Source: Bradyrhizobium diazoefficiens (GTDB lineage: Bacteria > Pseudomonadota > Alphaproteobacteria > Rhizobiales > Xanthobacteraceae). Taken from it: a stretch of DNA of 64,000 nt. The notes under the pieces are model-generated. The model saw only the letters and a program-made list of their open reading frames with translations, was not told the origin of the DNA and did no database searches. The stretch covers positions 2,787,001 to 2,851,000 of the forward strand of contig NZ_CP067100.1 in the NCBI RefSeq assembly GCF_016616235.1, read 5' to 3'. Positions 22,039 to 31,636 of this stretch are shown one piece after another; the first letter of the stretch is position 1, and every line of letters begins with the position of its first letter. The position numbers and the translations under genes were made by a program.

Positions 22039-23307
22039 ATGCCCACCAAGCCTCAATTGCCGGAACGTTCGCCGCGGGCGGCGGGAGGGCCGAGCGCGCT
22101 CGATGGTCTTCTGGTCGTCGACTTCACGCGCGTCGTGGCGGGGCCGGCCTGCACGCAGACGCTCGCCGATTTCGGCGCGCGCGTCATCAAGATCGAGAAT
22201 CCGGACGGCGGCGACGATACGCGGGCCTACGAGCACGCCGAAATCGGCGGCGAAAGTGCAGCCTATCTCAGCCTGAACCGCAACAAGCGCGGCATCGCGC
22301 TCGATCTCGCCGTGCCGGAGGCGCGCGAGATCGCGCTCGATCTGATCCGCAAGGCCGATGTGGTGGTGGAGAACTTTTCCAGCGGCGTCATGAGGAAATT
22401 CGGGCTCGACTATGAGTCCGTGGCGCCGCTGAACCCTCGGCTGGTTTATTGCTCGATCTCCGCCTACGGGCGTACCGGGCCGTTCGCCTCGCGGCCCGGC
22501 TTCGATCCCATCACGCAGGCCGAAAGCGGGTTCATGTCGCTCAACGGGTTTGCCGACGGCCCGGCGGTGCGCACCGGCCCGCCGATCGTGGACATGGCGA
22601 CGGGAATGTCCGCCTGCAACGCGATCCTGCTGGCGCTGTTGGCGCGGGATCGGCTCGGCCGCGGGCAGCATGTCGAAGTCGCCCTGTTCGATGTCGCGAT
22701 GGGCATGACGGGTTTCTACGGCATGGCTTATCTGATCAGTGGTGAGAACCCTGGCCGGTTCGGCAATTCGCCAAGCGGGTCTCCCACCGTTGGCGTTTAC
22801 GAGGCAGCCGATGGGCCGCTCTACATGGCCTGCGCCAACGACCGGCTCTATCGCCGCCTTGTGGTCGAGGTGTTGAACCGGCCCGATCTGATCACCGATC
22901 CGCGCTTCGCCTCGCGCAAGGCACGCTCCGAGAACAAGGAGCTGCTGCGTGCAGCGATCGCGGAGGTGTTTGCGAGCGATACGCTCGAGAACTGGATGGC
23001 GAAGATGAAGCTGGCCAACATTCCGGTTGGCTATCTCCGCACCGTTGAGGAGGGCTTCAACGCGCCGGAGGCCCGGGAGCGCAATCGCTTGAGCCGGATT
23101 CCACACCCTACGGCGGAATGGGTCCCCAACATCGAACCTCCAATCAATATGAGCTTGACCGGAGCCATTGATCCCGTGGCTGCACCCCTGCTGGGTGAGC
23201 ATACTGAAGACGTCCTGCGTGATACGCTCGGATACGACGAACGGCGGGTATCGGAGTTGGCACAAAGGGGAGCTTTTGGATCAGGCAAGCCATCTGCCCT
23301 GCCTTGA
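22039..23307 (+). CDS. class III CoA-transferase (CaiB/BaiF family)
   Basis: About 422 residues. The family core is clear: LDGLLVVDFTRVVAGPACTQ, LADFGARVIKIENPDGGDDT, then SLNRNKRGIALDL. The catalytic Asp is expected in the GFDPITQAESGFMSLNG region. These enzymes move CoA between carboxylic acids. AAGGGAG precedes the chosen ATG. It heads a catabolic gene block, so it likely activates or recycles a carboxylate there; the substrate is unknown. Confidence 0.85.
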   Translation: MPTKPQLPERSPRAAGGPSALDGLLVVDFTRVVAGPACTQTLADFGARVIKIENPDGGDDTRAYEHAEIGGESAAYLSLNRNKRGIALDLAVPEAREIALDLIRKADVVVENFSSGVMRKFGLDYESVAPLNPRLVYCSISAYGRTGPFASRPGFDPITQAESGFMSLNGFADGPAVRTGPPIVDMATGMSACNAILLALLARDRLGRGQHVEVALFDVAMGMTGFYGMAYLISGENPGRFGNSPSGSPTVGVYEAADGPLYMACANDRLYRRLVVEVLNRPDLITDPRFASRKARSENKELLRAAIAEVFASDTLENWMAKMKLANIPVGYLRTVEEGFNAPEARERNRLSRIPHPTAEWVPNIEPPINMSLTGAIDPVAAPLLGEHTEDVLRDTLGYDERRVSELAQRGAFGSGKPSALP

Positions 23308-23413
23308 ACCTGCTTGATCGGTCCGAGAGCAATCAGGCTCACGCGCCCGGCGCCGCAATCGCTTGATTTGGCAATGCTCCCGCCGCATAACTATGCGACA
23401 GCGAGAGGCAAGA

Positions 23414-24637
23414 ATGGCGCCTGATCAGGAGCCGAGCATGAACCAGCCAACGGGGCCGGAAGCCAGCGCCTATGCGGCCATGATTGCGAAGGCCCGTGCG
23501 CTCCTGCCGCAGCTGCGCGAGCGGGCGGCGCGGACCGAGGAATTGCGGCATCTTCCGCCGGAAACCGAAAAGGATCTCCATGACGCCGGTTTGTTCCGGA
23601 TGCTTCAGCCGAAGCGCGTTGGCGGTGCCGAGCTCGACTACGTCGCGCTCGTCGACTGCGCTGAGCTGCTCGGACGGGCAGACGCCTCAGTTGCGTGGAA
23701 TCTCGCCAATCTGGCGAGCCATCACTGGATGCTCGCCATGTTCGAGCAGAAGGCGCAGGATCTGGTCTGGGGCCGCGATCCAGACGCGCTGATTGCGTCC
23801 TCATTCATTTTTCCGGCCGGCCGCGCCGCGCGGGTCGAGGGTGGATATCGGCTCCGCGGAAGCTGGCCGTTCTCCTCGGGCGTTGCCTCCTGCGAGTGGA
23901 ACATGCTTGCGAGCGTTGTCTATTCAGACGACGAGGCAGACGGCATCGAGTATCGAATCTTTCTCCTGCCGAAAGGCGATTACACGGTGCTGGACACCTG
24001 GAATGTCGCGGGACTGCGCGGCACCGGGTCCTCCGACGTCGAGGTCAGAGATGCCTTTGTGCCCGACTACATGACCATTGCCGTCGGCGATCTCGCCGGC
24101 GGCCCGACGCCTGGAAGCGGAGTCAATCCGAATCCGTCTTATACGCTGCCCGTGTTTTCACTGTTTCCCTATGTCCTGTCCGGTGTTGCGCTCGGGAATG
24201 CACAAGCGTGCCTCGATGATTATGCGGAGGTCGCGCGTCATCGCATCTCGACCTACAACCGCGCCAAGCTCAGCGACTTCCAAAGCACGCAGATCAAGAT
24301 CGCAGAGGCTTCGGCCAAGATTGATGCTGCGCGCCTGATCATGCGTTCAGCCTGTATCGAGGCTGTGGAGAATGCGAGACGCGGTCGTATTCCCGATATG
24401 ACGACGAAGACCAGATACCGGCGCGACGGAGCGTTTTCGGTCAATCTCTGCACCGAAGCGGTCTCGATGCTGTTTGCAGCGAGCGGCGCGCGGGGCTTGT
24501 TCACCACAGGCGTGTTGCAGCGGCAGTTCCGCGACGCCCACGCCATCAACTCGCATCTTGCATTCAACTTCGATGCGGCCGGAACAAATTATGGACGCGT
24601 GGCCCTTGGCTTGCCGTCCGAGAATCTTACGCTGTGA
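23414..24637 (+). CDS. acyl-CoA-dehydrogenase-fold flavin-dependent monooxygenase (HsaA/HpaB C2-like)
   Basis: 407 residues with the acyl-CoA dehydrogenase fold but group D monooxygenase features: RMLQPKRVGGAELDYVALVD, RLRGSWPFSSGVASCEWNM, VAGLRGTGSSDVEV and a C-terminal AAGTNYGRVALGL. Such oxygenases use reduced flavin supplied by a partner to hydroxylate aromatic compounds. The flavin reductase gene starts 10 bp downstream, which supports the two-component assignment. GAGAGG precedes the ATG. An ordinary acyl-CoA dehydrogenase is less likely because of that partner. Confidence 0.8.
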   Translation: MAPDQEPSMNQPTGPEASAYAAMIAKARALLPQLRERAARTEELRHLPPETEKDLHDAGLFRMLQPKRVGGAELDYVALVDCAELLGRADASVAWNLANLASHHWMLAMFEQKAQDLVWGRDPDALIASSFIFPAGRAARVEGGYRLRGSWPFSSGVASCEWNMLASVVYSDDEADGIEYRIFLLPKGDYTVLDTWNVAGLRGTGSSDVEVRDAFVPDYMTIAVGDLAGGPTPGSGVNPNPSYTLPVFSLFPYVLSGVALGNAQACLDDYAEVARHRISTYNRAKLSDFQSTQIKIAEASAKIDAARLIMRSACIEAVENARRGRIPDMTTKTRYRRDGAFSVNLCTEAVSMLFAASGARGLFTTGVLQRQFRDAHAINSHLAFNFDAAGTNYGRVALGLPSENLTL

Positions 24638-24646
24638 GGCCGGCCG

Positions 24647-25204
24647 ATGACTGACCTGCCGAAGCAGCCGGCTGTTCTTGATTCAGCCAACGAGTTCGCG
24701 AGCGACAGATCGCCGATCGACCCCCGCGATTTTCGCAACGCGCTCGGCACATACGGAACGGGCGTGACGATCATCACCGCCACGGCCGCCGACGGAAAGC
24801 CTTATGGCATTACTTGCAATTCGTTCGCGTCGGTCTCCTTGAATCCCCCTCTGGTCCTCTGGAGCCTCGGGACCTATTCGTCGAGCCTGACCGCATTTCA
24901 GAACGCCAGCCATTTCACCGTCCATGTGCTCGGCACCTCGCAGCAGGAGCTCGCGAACAAATTCGCAAAATCCTCCGAGGACAAGTTCGCCGGCGTCGAT
25001 TGGACACCAGGCCTCGGCAACGCACCGGTGCTCGCCGAGAGCGTTGCCAATTTTCAATGCCGGTCTGTCAACCGCTATTACGGCGGCGACCACGTGATCT
25101 TTCTCGGCGCGGTCGAGGCCTATGCCTACAATGCCAGCGAGCCGCTGTTGTTTGCGCGGGGCACGTACGGCCGGTTTTTGGCGGACGACGAGCGCAAGAA
25201 GTAG
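24647..25204 (+). CDS. flavin reductase of the two-component monooxygenase (HsaB/HpaC-like)
   Basis: 185 residues of the flavin reductase/FMN-binding split-barrel family: FRNALGTYGTGVTIITATA, GITCNSFASVSLNPPLVLWS, SRHFTVHVL-type strand and a C-terminal DHVIFLGAVEAY with a His near the flavin. It reduces FMN or FAD with NAD(P)H and passes it to the oxygenase encoded just upstream. Confidence 0.85.
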   Translation: MTDLPKQPAVLDSANEFASDRSPIDPRDFRNALGTYGTGVTIITATAADGKPYGITCNSFASVSLNPPLVLWSLGTYSSSLTAFQNASHFTVHVLGTSQQELANKFAKSSEDKFAGVDWTPGLGNAPVLAESVANFQCRSVNRYYGGDHVIFLGAVEAYAYNASEPLLFARGTYGRFLADDERKK

Positions 25205-25233
25205 CCGCAGCGCGCTGTAAGGTGCGCGACGGC

Positions 25234-26143
25234 TCAACGCTCCGCCGCCGAAAGCTTGTAAATCTCCAGGGCATCCGCTTCCGCGCCACGCGCGGCCTTG
25301 GCCAGCCTGAACAGCTGCCCGGCCAGCGACGCCATCGGCACCGGCGTCGATGTCGCCCGCGCGACGTCGGCGACCGTATCGAGGTCCTTGAGCATCGTTG
25401 CGATATGCCCCAGTGGTGGTGAGTGAATGCCCTGAACCATCCGCGGCACGAACAGCTGAAGCGGAATGGAATCCGCAAAGCCGCCCGCGAGCGCTTCGGG
25501 CAACCGGGTTGGCGTCGATGCCGGCATTCACCGCAAGCCGTGTTGCTTCCGCAAGCACGGCCATCGCGCAACCGACGATCACCTGGTTGCAGAGCTTTGT
25601 GGTCTGGCCGGCGCCGGTCGGGCCCATGTGGGTGAACCGGCGGGCCATGGCCAGCACATAGGGTCGCGCCCGCTCGATGTCAGCGGCTTCGCCGCCGGCC
25701 ATGATCGCGAGCGTGCCTTCCTCGGCGCCCTTGGTGCCGCCGGACACGGGCGCGTCGATCCAGCCCGCGCCATTCGCGGCCTTCAGTCGCGTCGCAAGGT
25801 CGCGCGCGGCGTCAGGATGGATCGACGAGAAATCGACGACGAGCTTTCCTGCGCCGGGCGCCGCACAGAGGCCTTCGGGCCCGAAAATCACCTCTTCGAC
25901 GGCAGCGGCATCCGTGACGCACATGAAGGCGATGTCCGAGTTCGCCATCACGTCACGAGGCGTGGCTGCACGCTTGGCGCCGGCTTCGACGAGCGGAGCT
26001 ATCTTGCCCTCTGAGCGATTCCAGACGCTGACCTGATAGCCTGCCTCGAGCAGACGCCGGGTCATCGGTGCCCCCATCAGTCCAAGGCCGAGATAGCCGA
26101 GCCTCTCGACGCCTTGCGGGTTCGTCATGCTCGCATCAGCCAT
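25234..26143 (-). pseudogene. 3-hydroxyisobutyrate-dehydrogenase-like gene with a one-base frameshift
   Basis: The N-terminal two thirds read as a beta-hydroxyacid dehydrogenase: GYLGLGLMGAPMTRRLLEAG (NAD site), DAPVSGGTKGAEEGTLAIMA and GPTGAGQTTKLCNQ with the catalytic Lys. At AVNAGIDAN the frame breaks. The expected continuation (RLPEALAGGFADSIPLQLF to EIYKLSAAER) is in the next frame. One extra C in the CCC run (GGG at 25506-25508 on the + strand) explains it. If repaired, the product is ~302 residues, the normal family length. It is either a recent pseudogene or a sequencing error. Confidence 0.75.
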
Positions 26144-26310
26144 AGGTTGCCTCTTTCTGTCGCAGCGCAAACGCCGCGTTACCATACATTGCACGCCGGG
26201 CAGTGAAACCGTCCAGCCCGCATGGCTTGCTTGATTGTTTGAACCATGAAACATTTGCGGCAGTCGGGTTGGATGGCGCCGGTCGGCGCCGGAGCAGCGG
26301 AGTGGGCACG

Positions 26311-27309
26311 ATGCGGACCGTTTCGAGGTGGAGCGTTTCGAAGTGGATCCTGGCTCTGGGAGCGGCAGCAGCCGTGAGCGCTGGCGCAAGCCCGTCGTGG
26401 GCGCAGCAGACCATCCGCGTCGGCTGGACGATCCCGGCCGAGGAATCCAAATACTGGATGATGCGCCGTCCGGTTGAATTTCCCAACCTCGGCAAGGCCT
26501 ACAACGTCGAATGGACCCAGTTCCAGGGCACTGCGCCGATGACGCAGGCATTGGCAGCCGGCGCGCTGGACTGCGCGACGCAGGCGCCGCTATCGCTTGC
26601 CAACGGCGTGGTCGGCGGCAATCTCAAGGCCTATATCGTGGCCCAGCACGTGTTCGAGAAACCCGGCGGCTTCTCGGTCTATTGGGCGGTGATGGATGCC
26701 TCGCCGATCAAGACGATCGCGGACCTCAAGGGCAAGACGGTCGGCATCTCCGTGATCGGCGGCGGCACGCAAGGGCCGTTCAACCTGCTGCTGAGGCAGA
26801 ATGGCGTCGATCCGGCCAAGGACATCAAGCTGGTCGAGGTCGGCTTTGCCGTGTCCGAAGATGCGCTGCGCCAGGGTCGCGTCGACGCGGTCAACATGAA
26901 CCAGCCGTTTGCCGCGCGTGCAGAGGCGAAGGGCGGAACAAGGAAGCTGTTCTCGTTGTCGCAGGCAATGCCGAACATCGTGCACATCCTGGAAGCCTGC
27001 CGTGCCGATTTCGTCGACAAGAACCCCGAGACGGTCAAGGCCTATGTCCGCGACATCACGTCGGGCATGAAGAAGGCGCTGGCGAACCGGGAGGAGACCC
27101 TGAAGGTCGTCAATGAAGTCTTGAAGGCGCCCATTCCGGTGCTGGAGACCTATCTGCTCAAGGACAATGATTTCGGCCGTGATCCCGGTGCTGCTCCGAA
27201 CTTCCCGGCGATCCAGAAGATGCTGGACATCTATGCGGAGACCGGAATGCTGCCGAAGCTCGACGCCGCGCAGTTCAAGCACCCGACGATCGTCGCGCCG
27301 CTGGAATAG
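26311..27309 (+). CDS. ABC transporter substrate-binding protein (SsuA/TauA/NMT1 type)
   Basis: About 332 residues with a signal peptide (LALGAAAAVSAGASPSWA-QQ). The body is a periplasmic binding fold of the nitrate/sulfonate/thiamine-precursor class: RVGWTIPAEESKYWMM, GALDCATQAPLSLANG, DLKGKTVGISVIGGGTQGPF. The chosen ATG has GGAG upstream. The ATPase and both permease genes follow after an inserted dehydratase gene, so it is the binding component of that importer. The ligand is unknown; neighbouring enzymes suggest an aromatic or heterocyclic acid. Confidence 0.83.
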   Translation: MRTVSRWSVSKWILALGAAAAVSAGASPSWAQQTIRVGWTIPAEESKYWMMRRPVEFPNLGKAYNVEWTQFQGTAPMTQALAAGALDCATQAPLSLANGVVGGNLKAYIVAQHVFEKPGGFSVYWAVMDASPIKTIADLKGKTVGISVIGGGTQGPFNLLLRQNGVDPAKDIKLVEVGFAVSEDALRQGRVDAVNMNQPFAARAEAKGGTRKLFSLSQAMPNIVHILEACRADFVDKNPETVKAYVRDITSGMKKALANREETLKVVNEVLKAPIPVLETYLLKDNDFGRDPGAAPNFPAIQKMLDIYAETGMLPKLDAAQFKHPTIVAPLE

Positions 27310-27387
27310 GCGAACGCGAAATTATGCTAAGCAAGGAGATCGCAGCGTCCCGAATGATCCGGGACGTTGCATGAAGAAGATGCACGC

Positions 27388-29082
27388 ATGAAGAAGCTGC
27401 GATCACGAGTCACGACAGACGGCCTCGACCGGGCGCCGCACCGCGCGTTCATGCGCGCCATGGGGCTCGATGATGCGGCGATCGCAAAGCCGATGGTGGG
27501 CGTCGTCAGCATGAAGGGCGAGCAGACGCCCTGCAACATGACTCATGATTTCCAGGTGGCGGCGGCCAAGACGGGAATTGAGGAGGCCGGCGGTACGCCG
27601 CGCGAATTCTCGACCGTCTCTGTGTCCGACGGTATCAGCATGAATCACGAGGGAATGAAGTTCTCCCTGTTTTCGCGCGAGCTGATCGCCGACTCGATCG
27701 AGGCCGTCGTCCATGGTCTGGCCTACGACGCGCTGATCGGCTACGGTGGATGCGACAAGACGCTTCCGGGCGTGATGATGGGCATGGTCCGCTGCAATGT
27801 GCCGTCCATCTTCATCTACGGCGGCAGCTCGCTGCCGGGGCGCGTAGACGGACGAACTCTGACGGTGCTCGACTCCTATGAAGCCGTAGGCAGCTTCATG
27901 ACCGGAGAGATCGACGGCGCGACACTCGAACGGATCGAGCGCGCCTGCCTGCCGACCATCGGCGCGTGCGCCGGCCAGTTCACTGCGAACACGATGGGGA
28001 TGGTCTCGGAAGCGATGGGCCTGACCATTCCCAACGTGTCCATGGTGCCGGGTGTCTATGCCGAGCGCGCGCAAATCTCGCGTCGCGCAGGGCGGCTGAT
28101 CATGGAGATGCTGGAACGCGGCGGCCCGCTACCGCGCGACATCGTGACGCGGAAATCCCTGGAGAACGGCGCAGCGATCGTCGCCGCCACAGGCGGTTCG
28201 ACCAATGCCGCCCTGCATCTGCCGGCGATTGCGAACGAGGCGGGAATTGCGTTCACGATCGATGACGTCGGAGAGGTCTTTGCCAGAACGCCGCTGATCG
28301 GAAACCTCCGCCCCGGCGGAAAATACACGGCAAAGGACGTCTACGATATCGGCGGCGCTGCCGTCGTGATCCGCGAGCTGATCGAGAGCGGGCATATCGA
28401 TGGCAGCTGCATCACCATCACAGGCCGCACCCTCGCTGAAGAATATGGCGGCGCCAGCGCTCCCGATGGCGAGGTCGTCTACGCGTCTCGTGCGCCGATC
28501 ATGCCTGATGGCGGCCTGGCGGTGCTGAAGGGGAACCTCTGTCCTGATGGTGCGGTCATCAAGGTCGCTGGTTTGAAGAGCCAGTTCTTCGAGGGCGTGG
28601 CACGCGTGTTCGAAGACGAGGAGGCTTGCGTTGCCGCGGTTCGCGACCGCAGCTACAAGGCCGGCGAGGTTCTCGTGATCCGCAATGAGGGGCCGGTTGG
28701 CGGCCCGGGCATGCGCGAGATGCTCGGCGTCACGGCGCTGATCTATGGGCAGGGCATGGGCGAGAAGGTGGCCCTGATCACCGATGGCCGGTTCTCCGGC
28801 GCGACCCGCGGCATGTGCATCGGTTATGTCTCGCCCGAAGCGTTTGTGGGCGGTCCGCTGGCACTTGTTTGCGACGGCGACAGGATTCGGATCGATGCCG
28901 CAAATCGGCGCATGGATATGTTGGTCGACGAGCAGGAACTCGCTTTACGCCGAGAGGCTTGGAAACAACGCCCGCCGCGCCATCGCGCAGGCGCGCTGGC
29001 AAAATATGCGCGACTGGTCGGGCAGGCGCCAGGCGGGGCTGTCACGCATGAAGGCCCGGCGGAATGGCCCTGGTTCGAATGA
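27388..29082 (+). CDS. IlvD/Edd-family dehydratase
   Basis: About 564 residues, dihydroxy-acid/phosphogluconate dehydratase family. Fe-S cysteines are visible in [29 protein letters not shown] and [15 protein letters not shown]. The C-terminal [18 protein letters not shown] and [20 protein letters not shown] are family hallmarks. IlvD makes branched-chain keto acids, but its place inside a transporter operon suggests dehydration of a sugar acid or hydroxy acid instead. A GTCCCG/CGGGAC inverted repeat lies ~25 bp upstream. Confidence 0.83.
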   Translation: MKKLRSRVTTDGLDRAPHRAFMRAMGLDDAAIAKPMVGVVSMKGEQTPCNMTHDFQVAAAKTGIEEAGGTPREFSTVSVSDGISMNHEGMKFSLFSRELIADSIEAVVHGLAYDALIGYGGCDKTLPGVMMGMVRCNVPSIFIYGGSSLPGRVDGRTLTVLDSYEAVGSFMTGEIDGATLERIERACLPTIGACAGQFTANTMGMVSEAMGLTIPNVSMVPGVYAERAQISRRAGRLIMEMLERGGPLPRDIVTRKSLENGAAIVAATGGSTNAALHLPAIANEAGIAFTIDDVGEVFARTPLIGNLRPGGKYTAKDVYDIGGAAVVIRELIESGHIDGSCITITGRTLAEEYGGASAPDGEVVYASRAPIMPDGGLAVLKGNLCPDGAVIKVAGLKSQFFEGVARVFEDEEACVAAVRDRSYKAGEVLVIRNEGPVGGPGMREMLGVTALIYGQGMGEKVALITDGRFSGATRGMCIGYVSPEAFVGGPLALVCDGDRIRIDAANRRMDMLVDEQELALRREAWKQRPPRHRAGALAKYARLVGQAPGGAVTHEGPAEWPWFE

Positions 29083-29207
29083 GGCGCCGCTGTCCTGCGA
29101 AAACGTCCGCCGGTCTGGCAGGTTTCTTGCTAAGCTCGTGCCGCTGATGGAGCACATTCAGCAGATCCGCCGCGCGACGTTCGCGCGCGAGTGAAGCGGG
29201 AGACGGG

Positions 29208-30053
29208 ATGACGGTCGTGGCTCCGAGATCGAGCGAATGGGTGGGACCGGTGACGTCACAAAAGCCGGCTTCTGCAATCATCGAGATCGACCGCGTCTCG
29301 CAGGTCTTCCAGACGTCGGCGCGCAAGGACCATCTGGCGCTATCGGACATCTCGCTGACGATCGAAGAGAGGGCCTTCGTCTCCATCCTCGGCCCATCCG
29401 GCTGCGGCAAGTCGACACTGCTTTACATCGTCGGCGGTTTCGTCAGCCCGACCAGCGGCGCGGCGAAGATCAAGGGACAGGCGATCACCGGGCCTGGGCC
29501 GGATCGTGGACCGGTGTTCCAGGAGTTCGCACTGTTTCCCTGGAAGACCGTGCTCGGCAATGTGATGTACGGCCCTCGCCAACAGGGTGTGCGCGCCACC
29601 GAGGCAGAAGCACAGAGCCGGGCCCTGATCGAGATGGTCGGCCTCAAGGGTTATGAGAATTTTTACCCTAAGGAGTTGTCCGGCGGCATGAAGCAGCGCG
29701 TCGCGCTGGCCCGAACGCTTGCTTATCATCCCGAGGTCCTGCTGATGGACGAGCCCTTCGGCGCCCTGGATGCTCACACAAGGACGCGCCTGCAGAACGA
29801 TCTCCTGAATATCTGGGAACGCGACCGCAAGACGGTGCTGTTCGTCACTCACTCGGTCGACGAGGCGGTGTTCCTGTCGGACAAGGTCGTGATGATGTCG
29901 GGATCGCCCGGCCGCATCCGGCAGGTGATCGACATCGATCTGCCGCGGCCGCGCCGCCGCAATGAGCTGTTGCTCGATCCGCGCTACCAGAAATACGTCG
30001 TCGACATCGAACGCATGTTCGACGAGAGCGACGAGGCCGGGTCATGCTCATGA
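29208..30053 (+). CDS. ABC transporter ATP-binding protein (SsuB/TauB type)
   Basis: 281 residues. Walker A (ILGPSGCGKSTLLYI), Q-loop (GPVFQEFALFPWKTV), signature (ELSGGMKQRVALARTLA), Walker B (VLLMDEPFGALD) and the switch His (VLFVTHSVDEAVFLSD) are intact. It powers the importer made of the SsuA-like protein and the two following permeases. It overlaps the next gene by 10 bp. Confidence 0.9.
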   Translation: MTVVAPRSSEWVGPVTSQKPASAIIEIDRVSQVFQTSARKDHLALSDISLTIEERAFVSILGPSGCGKSTLLYIVGGFVSPTSGAAKIKGQAITGPGPDRGPVFQEFALFPWKTVLGNVMYGPRQQGVRATEAEAQSRALIEMVGLKGYENFYPKELSGGMKQRVALARTLAYHPEVLLMDEPFGALDAHTRTRLQNDLLNIWERDRKTVLFVTHSVDEAVFLSDKVVMMSGSPGRIRQVIDIDLPRPRRRNELLLDPRYQKYVVDIERMFDESDEAGSCS

Positions 30054-30835
30054 TGACGCCGGCCGCCCTGGTCAGACGCGCTGCCCCGGTGCTCGCATGC
30101 ATCGGGTTGCTGGCGGTGTGGCAGGTCGCCTCGCTCGCGCTGAAGAACGACAGCTTTCCGACGGCGCTCGAGGCGATCCGTGCGATACCGGACATCCTTG
30201 GCGACAGGGAATCGTTGATCAACATCCTGGCCTCGCTCCGCCGGATGGCGATCGGGTTCGGCATAGCCGTGCTGCTTTCGATTCCGCTCGGGCTGTTGAT
30301 GGGCCGCAGCCGCGCTGTCACCGCTTTCTTCAATCCGCTGCTGATGGTGATCTACCCCGTGCCGAAAGCGGCCTTGATGCCGATCATCATGCTGTGGCTC
30401 GGCGTCGGCGACGTCACAAAGACGCTGGTGATCTTCCTCGGCGTCAGCCTGCCCGTGATCTATCACAGCTTTGAGGGTGCCAAGGCGGTCGAAGAAAAGA
30501 TGCTGTGGTCAGGCGCCGCAATGGGGCTCTCGCCCCTGCAACGCCTGGTGCGGATCGTGCTGCCGGCGGCGCTACCGGAAATCCTGACGGGGTGCCGCAC
30601 GGGCTTGGTGCTGGCGCTGATCACGATGATCACGAGCGAAATGATCGCGCGCCAGTCCGGCGCCGGCAACATCCTGTTCAACGCGCTCGACATGGGACAA
30701 TATGACACCGTCTTTGCGATGATCATCATCGTGGGAGCGATGGGCATCTGCCTCGATGCGATCTTCGAGCGGATCCGCGCGCGGCTCGTCCGCTGGTCCG
30801 AACCTCAGTTCGACATGCCCCTGAGCTTCTCATGA
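30044..30835 (+). CDS. ABC transporter permease (SsuC/TauC type), first of two
   Basis: 263 residues with about six membrane helices. The EAA-type cytoplasmic loop is recognisable (EKMLWSGAAMGLSPLQRLVR then IVLPAALPEILTGCRTG). It overlaps both neighbours by 4-10 bp. Two distinct permease genes, instead of one, point to a heterodimeric channel. Confidence 0.88.
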   Translation: MLMMTPAALVRRAAPVLACIGLLAVWQVASLALKNDSFPTALEAIRAIPDILGDRESLINILASLRRMAIGFGIAVLLSIPLGLLMGRSRAVTAFFNPLLMVIYPVPKAALMPIIMLWLGVGDVTKTLVIFLGVSLPVIYHSFEGAKAVEEKMLWSGAAMGLSPLQRLVRIVLPAALPEILTGCRTGLVLALITMITSEMIARQSGAGNILFNALDMGQYDTVFAMIIIVGAMGICLDAIFERIRARLVRWSEPQFDMPLSFS

Positions 30836-31599
30836 CAGCGCGCCTTTTCCCCACAAGCTTCATTCTCGGGCTCGCGCCGATCGCGCTGGTGATCGCCCTG
30901 TGGCAGGGACTGGTGTCATTCGGCTTTGCGCCAGTCGTCCTGCTCCCGCCGCCGGGATATGTCTTCGGCCGGTTGGTGCAGCAACTGGTGACGTGGACGT
31001 TTCAGCAGGAGATCGCCGCGACCCTGATCCGGCTGTTCTCCGGCTTCGCGATTGCGGTCGTCCTCGGCGTCAGCATCGGCATCGCCGCTGCCGCCAGTCC
31101 CGCGATCAATGCCGTGGTTCGGCCGATCGTGCGCGTATTGGCGCCGTTGCCCAAGGTTGCGCTCTATCCGGCGCTGCTGCTCCTGCTCGGCTTCGGCCAC
31201 GGATCGAAGATTACGCTGGTGGCGGCGGATGCGCTCTTTCCCATCCTGCTCTCCACCTATTATGGCGCCTCGACCGTCGAGCAGAAGCTGATCTGGTCGG
31301 CCATGGCGGCGGGAACGCCGCGCTACGGAATCCTGTTCAAGGTGGTGCTGCCGGCGGCGATGCCGTCGATCCTGACCGGCTGCCGGATCGGCCTTGTGAT
31401 TTCCTGCATCGTGGTGTTTCTGGCCGAGATGATCACGTCGACCGACGGACTTGGCCATGCGCTCGTCACGGCGGCCCGGACCTTCCAGGCCGTCGATATG
31501 TTCGTGCCGCTGATCACGATCTCGCTGCTGGGCTTGATCCTGAATGGCCTGCTCGGGGCGGTGCGCTCGTACCTGCTGCGCGGCTTCCCTGAAGCGTAG
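30832..31599 (+). CDS. ABC transporter permease (SsuC/TauC type), second of two
   Basis: 255 residues, about six membrane helices. Its EAA-type loop is EQKLIWSAMAAGTPRYGILF then KVVLPAAMPSILTGCRIG, closely similar to its partner. It overlaps the first permease gene by 4 bp, so the two are translated together. Confidence 0.88.
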   Translation: MTARLFPTSFILGLAPIALVIALWQGLVSFGFAPVVLLPPPGYVFGRLVQQLVTWTFQQEIAATLIRLFSGFAIAVVLGVSIGIAAAASPAINAVVRPIVRVLAPLPKVALYPALLLLLGFGHGSKITLVAADALFPILLSTYYGASTVEQKLIWSAMAAGTPRYGILFKVVLPAAMPSILTGCRIGLVISCIVVFLAEMITSTDGLGHALVTAARTFQAVDMFVPLITISLLGLILNGLLGAVRSYLLRGFPEA

Positions 31600-31636
31600 G
31601 CTGGCCAGGAAGAAACTAGAAGACCGGGAGTAAACC

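Noticed and set aside
26236..26253. TGTTT-N8-AAACA inverted repeat before the SsuA-like gene
   Set aside because: Only a 5-bp arm with no second copy, so it is too weak to call an operator.
27340..27372. GTCCCG/CGGGAC hairpin before the IlvD-type gene as a terminator
   Set aside because: The stem is short, has no T-run and lies inside an apparent operon. It is noted only in the gene entry.
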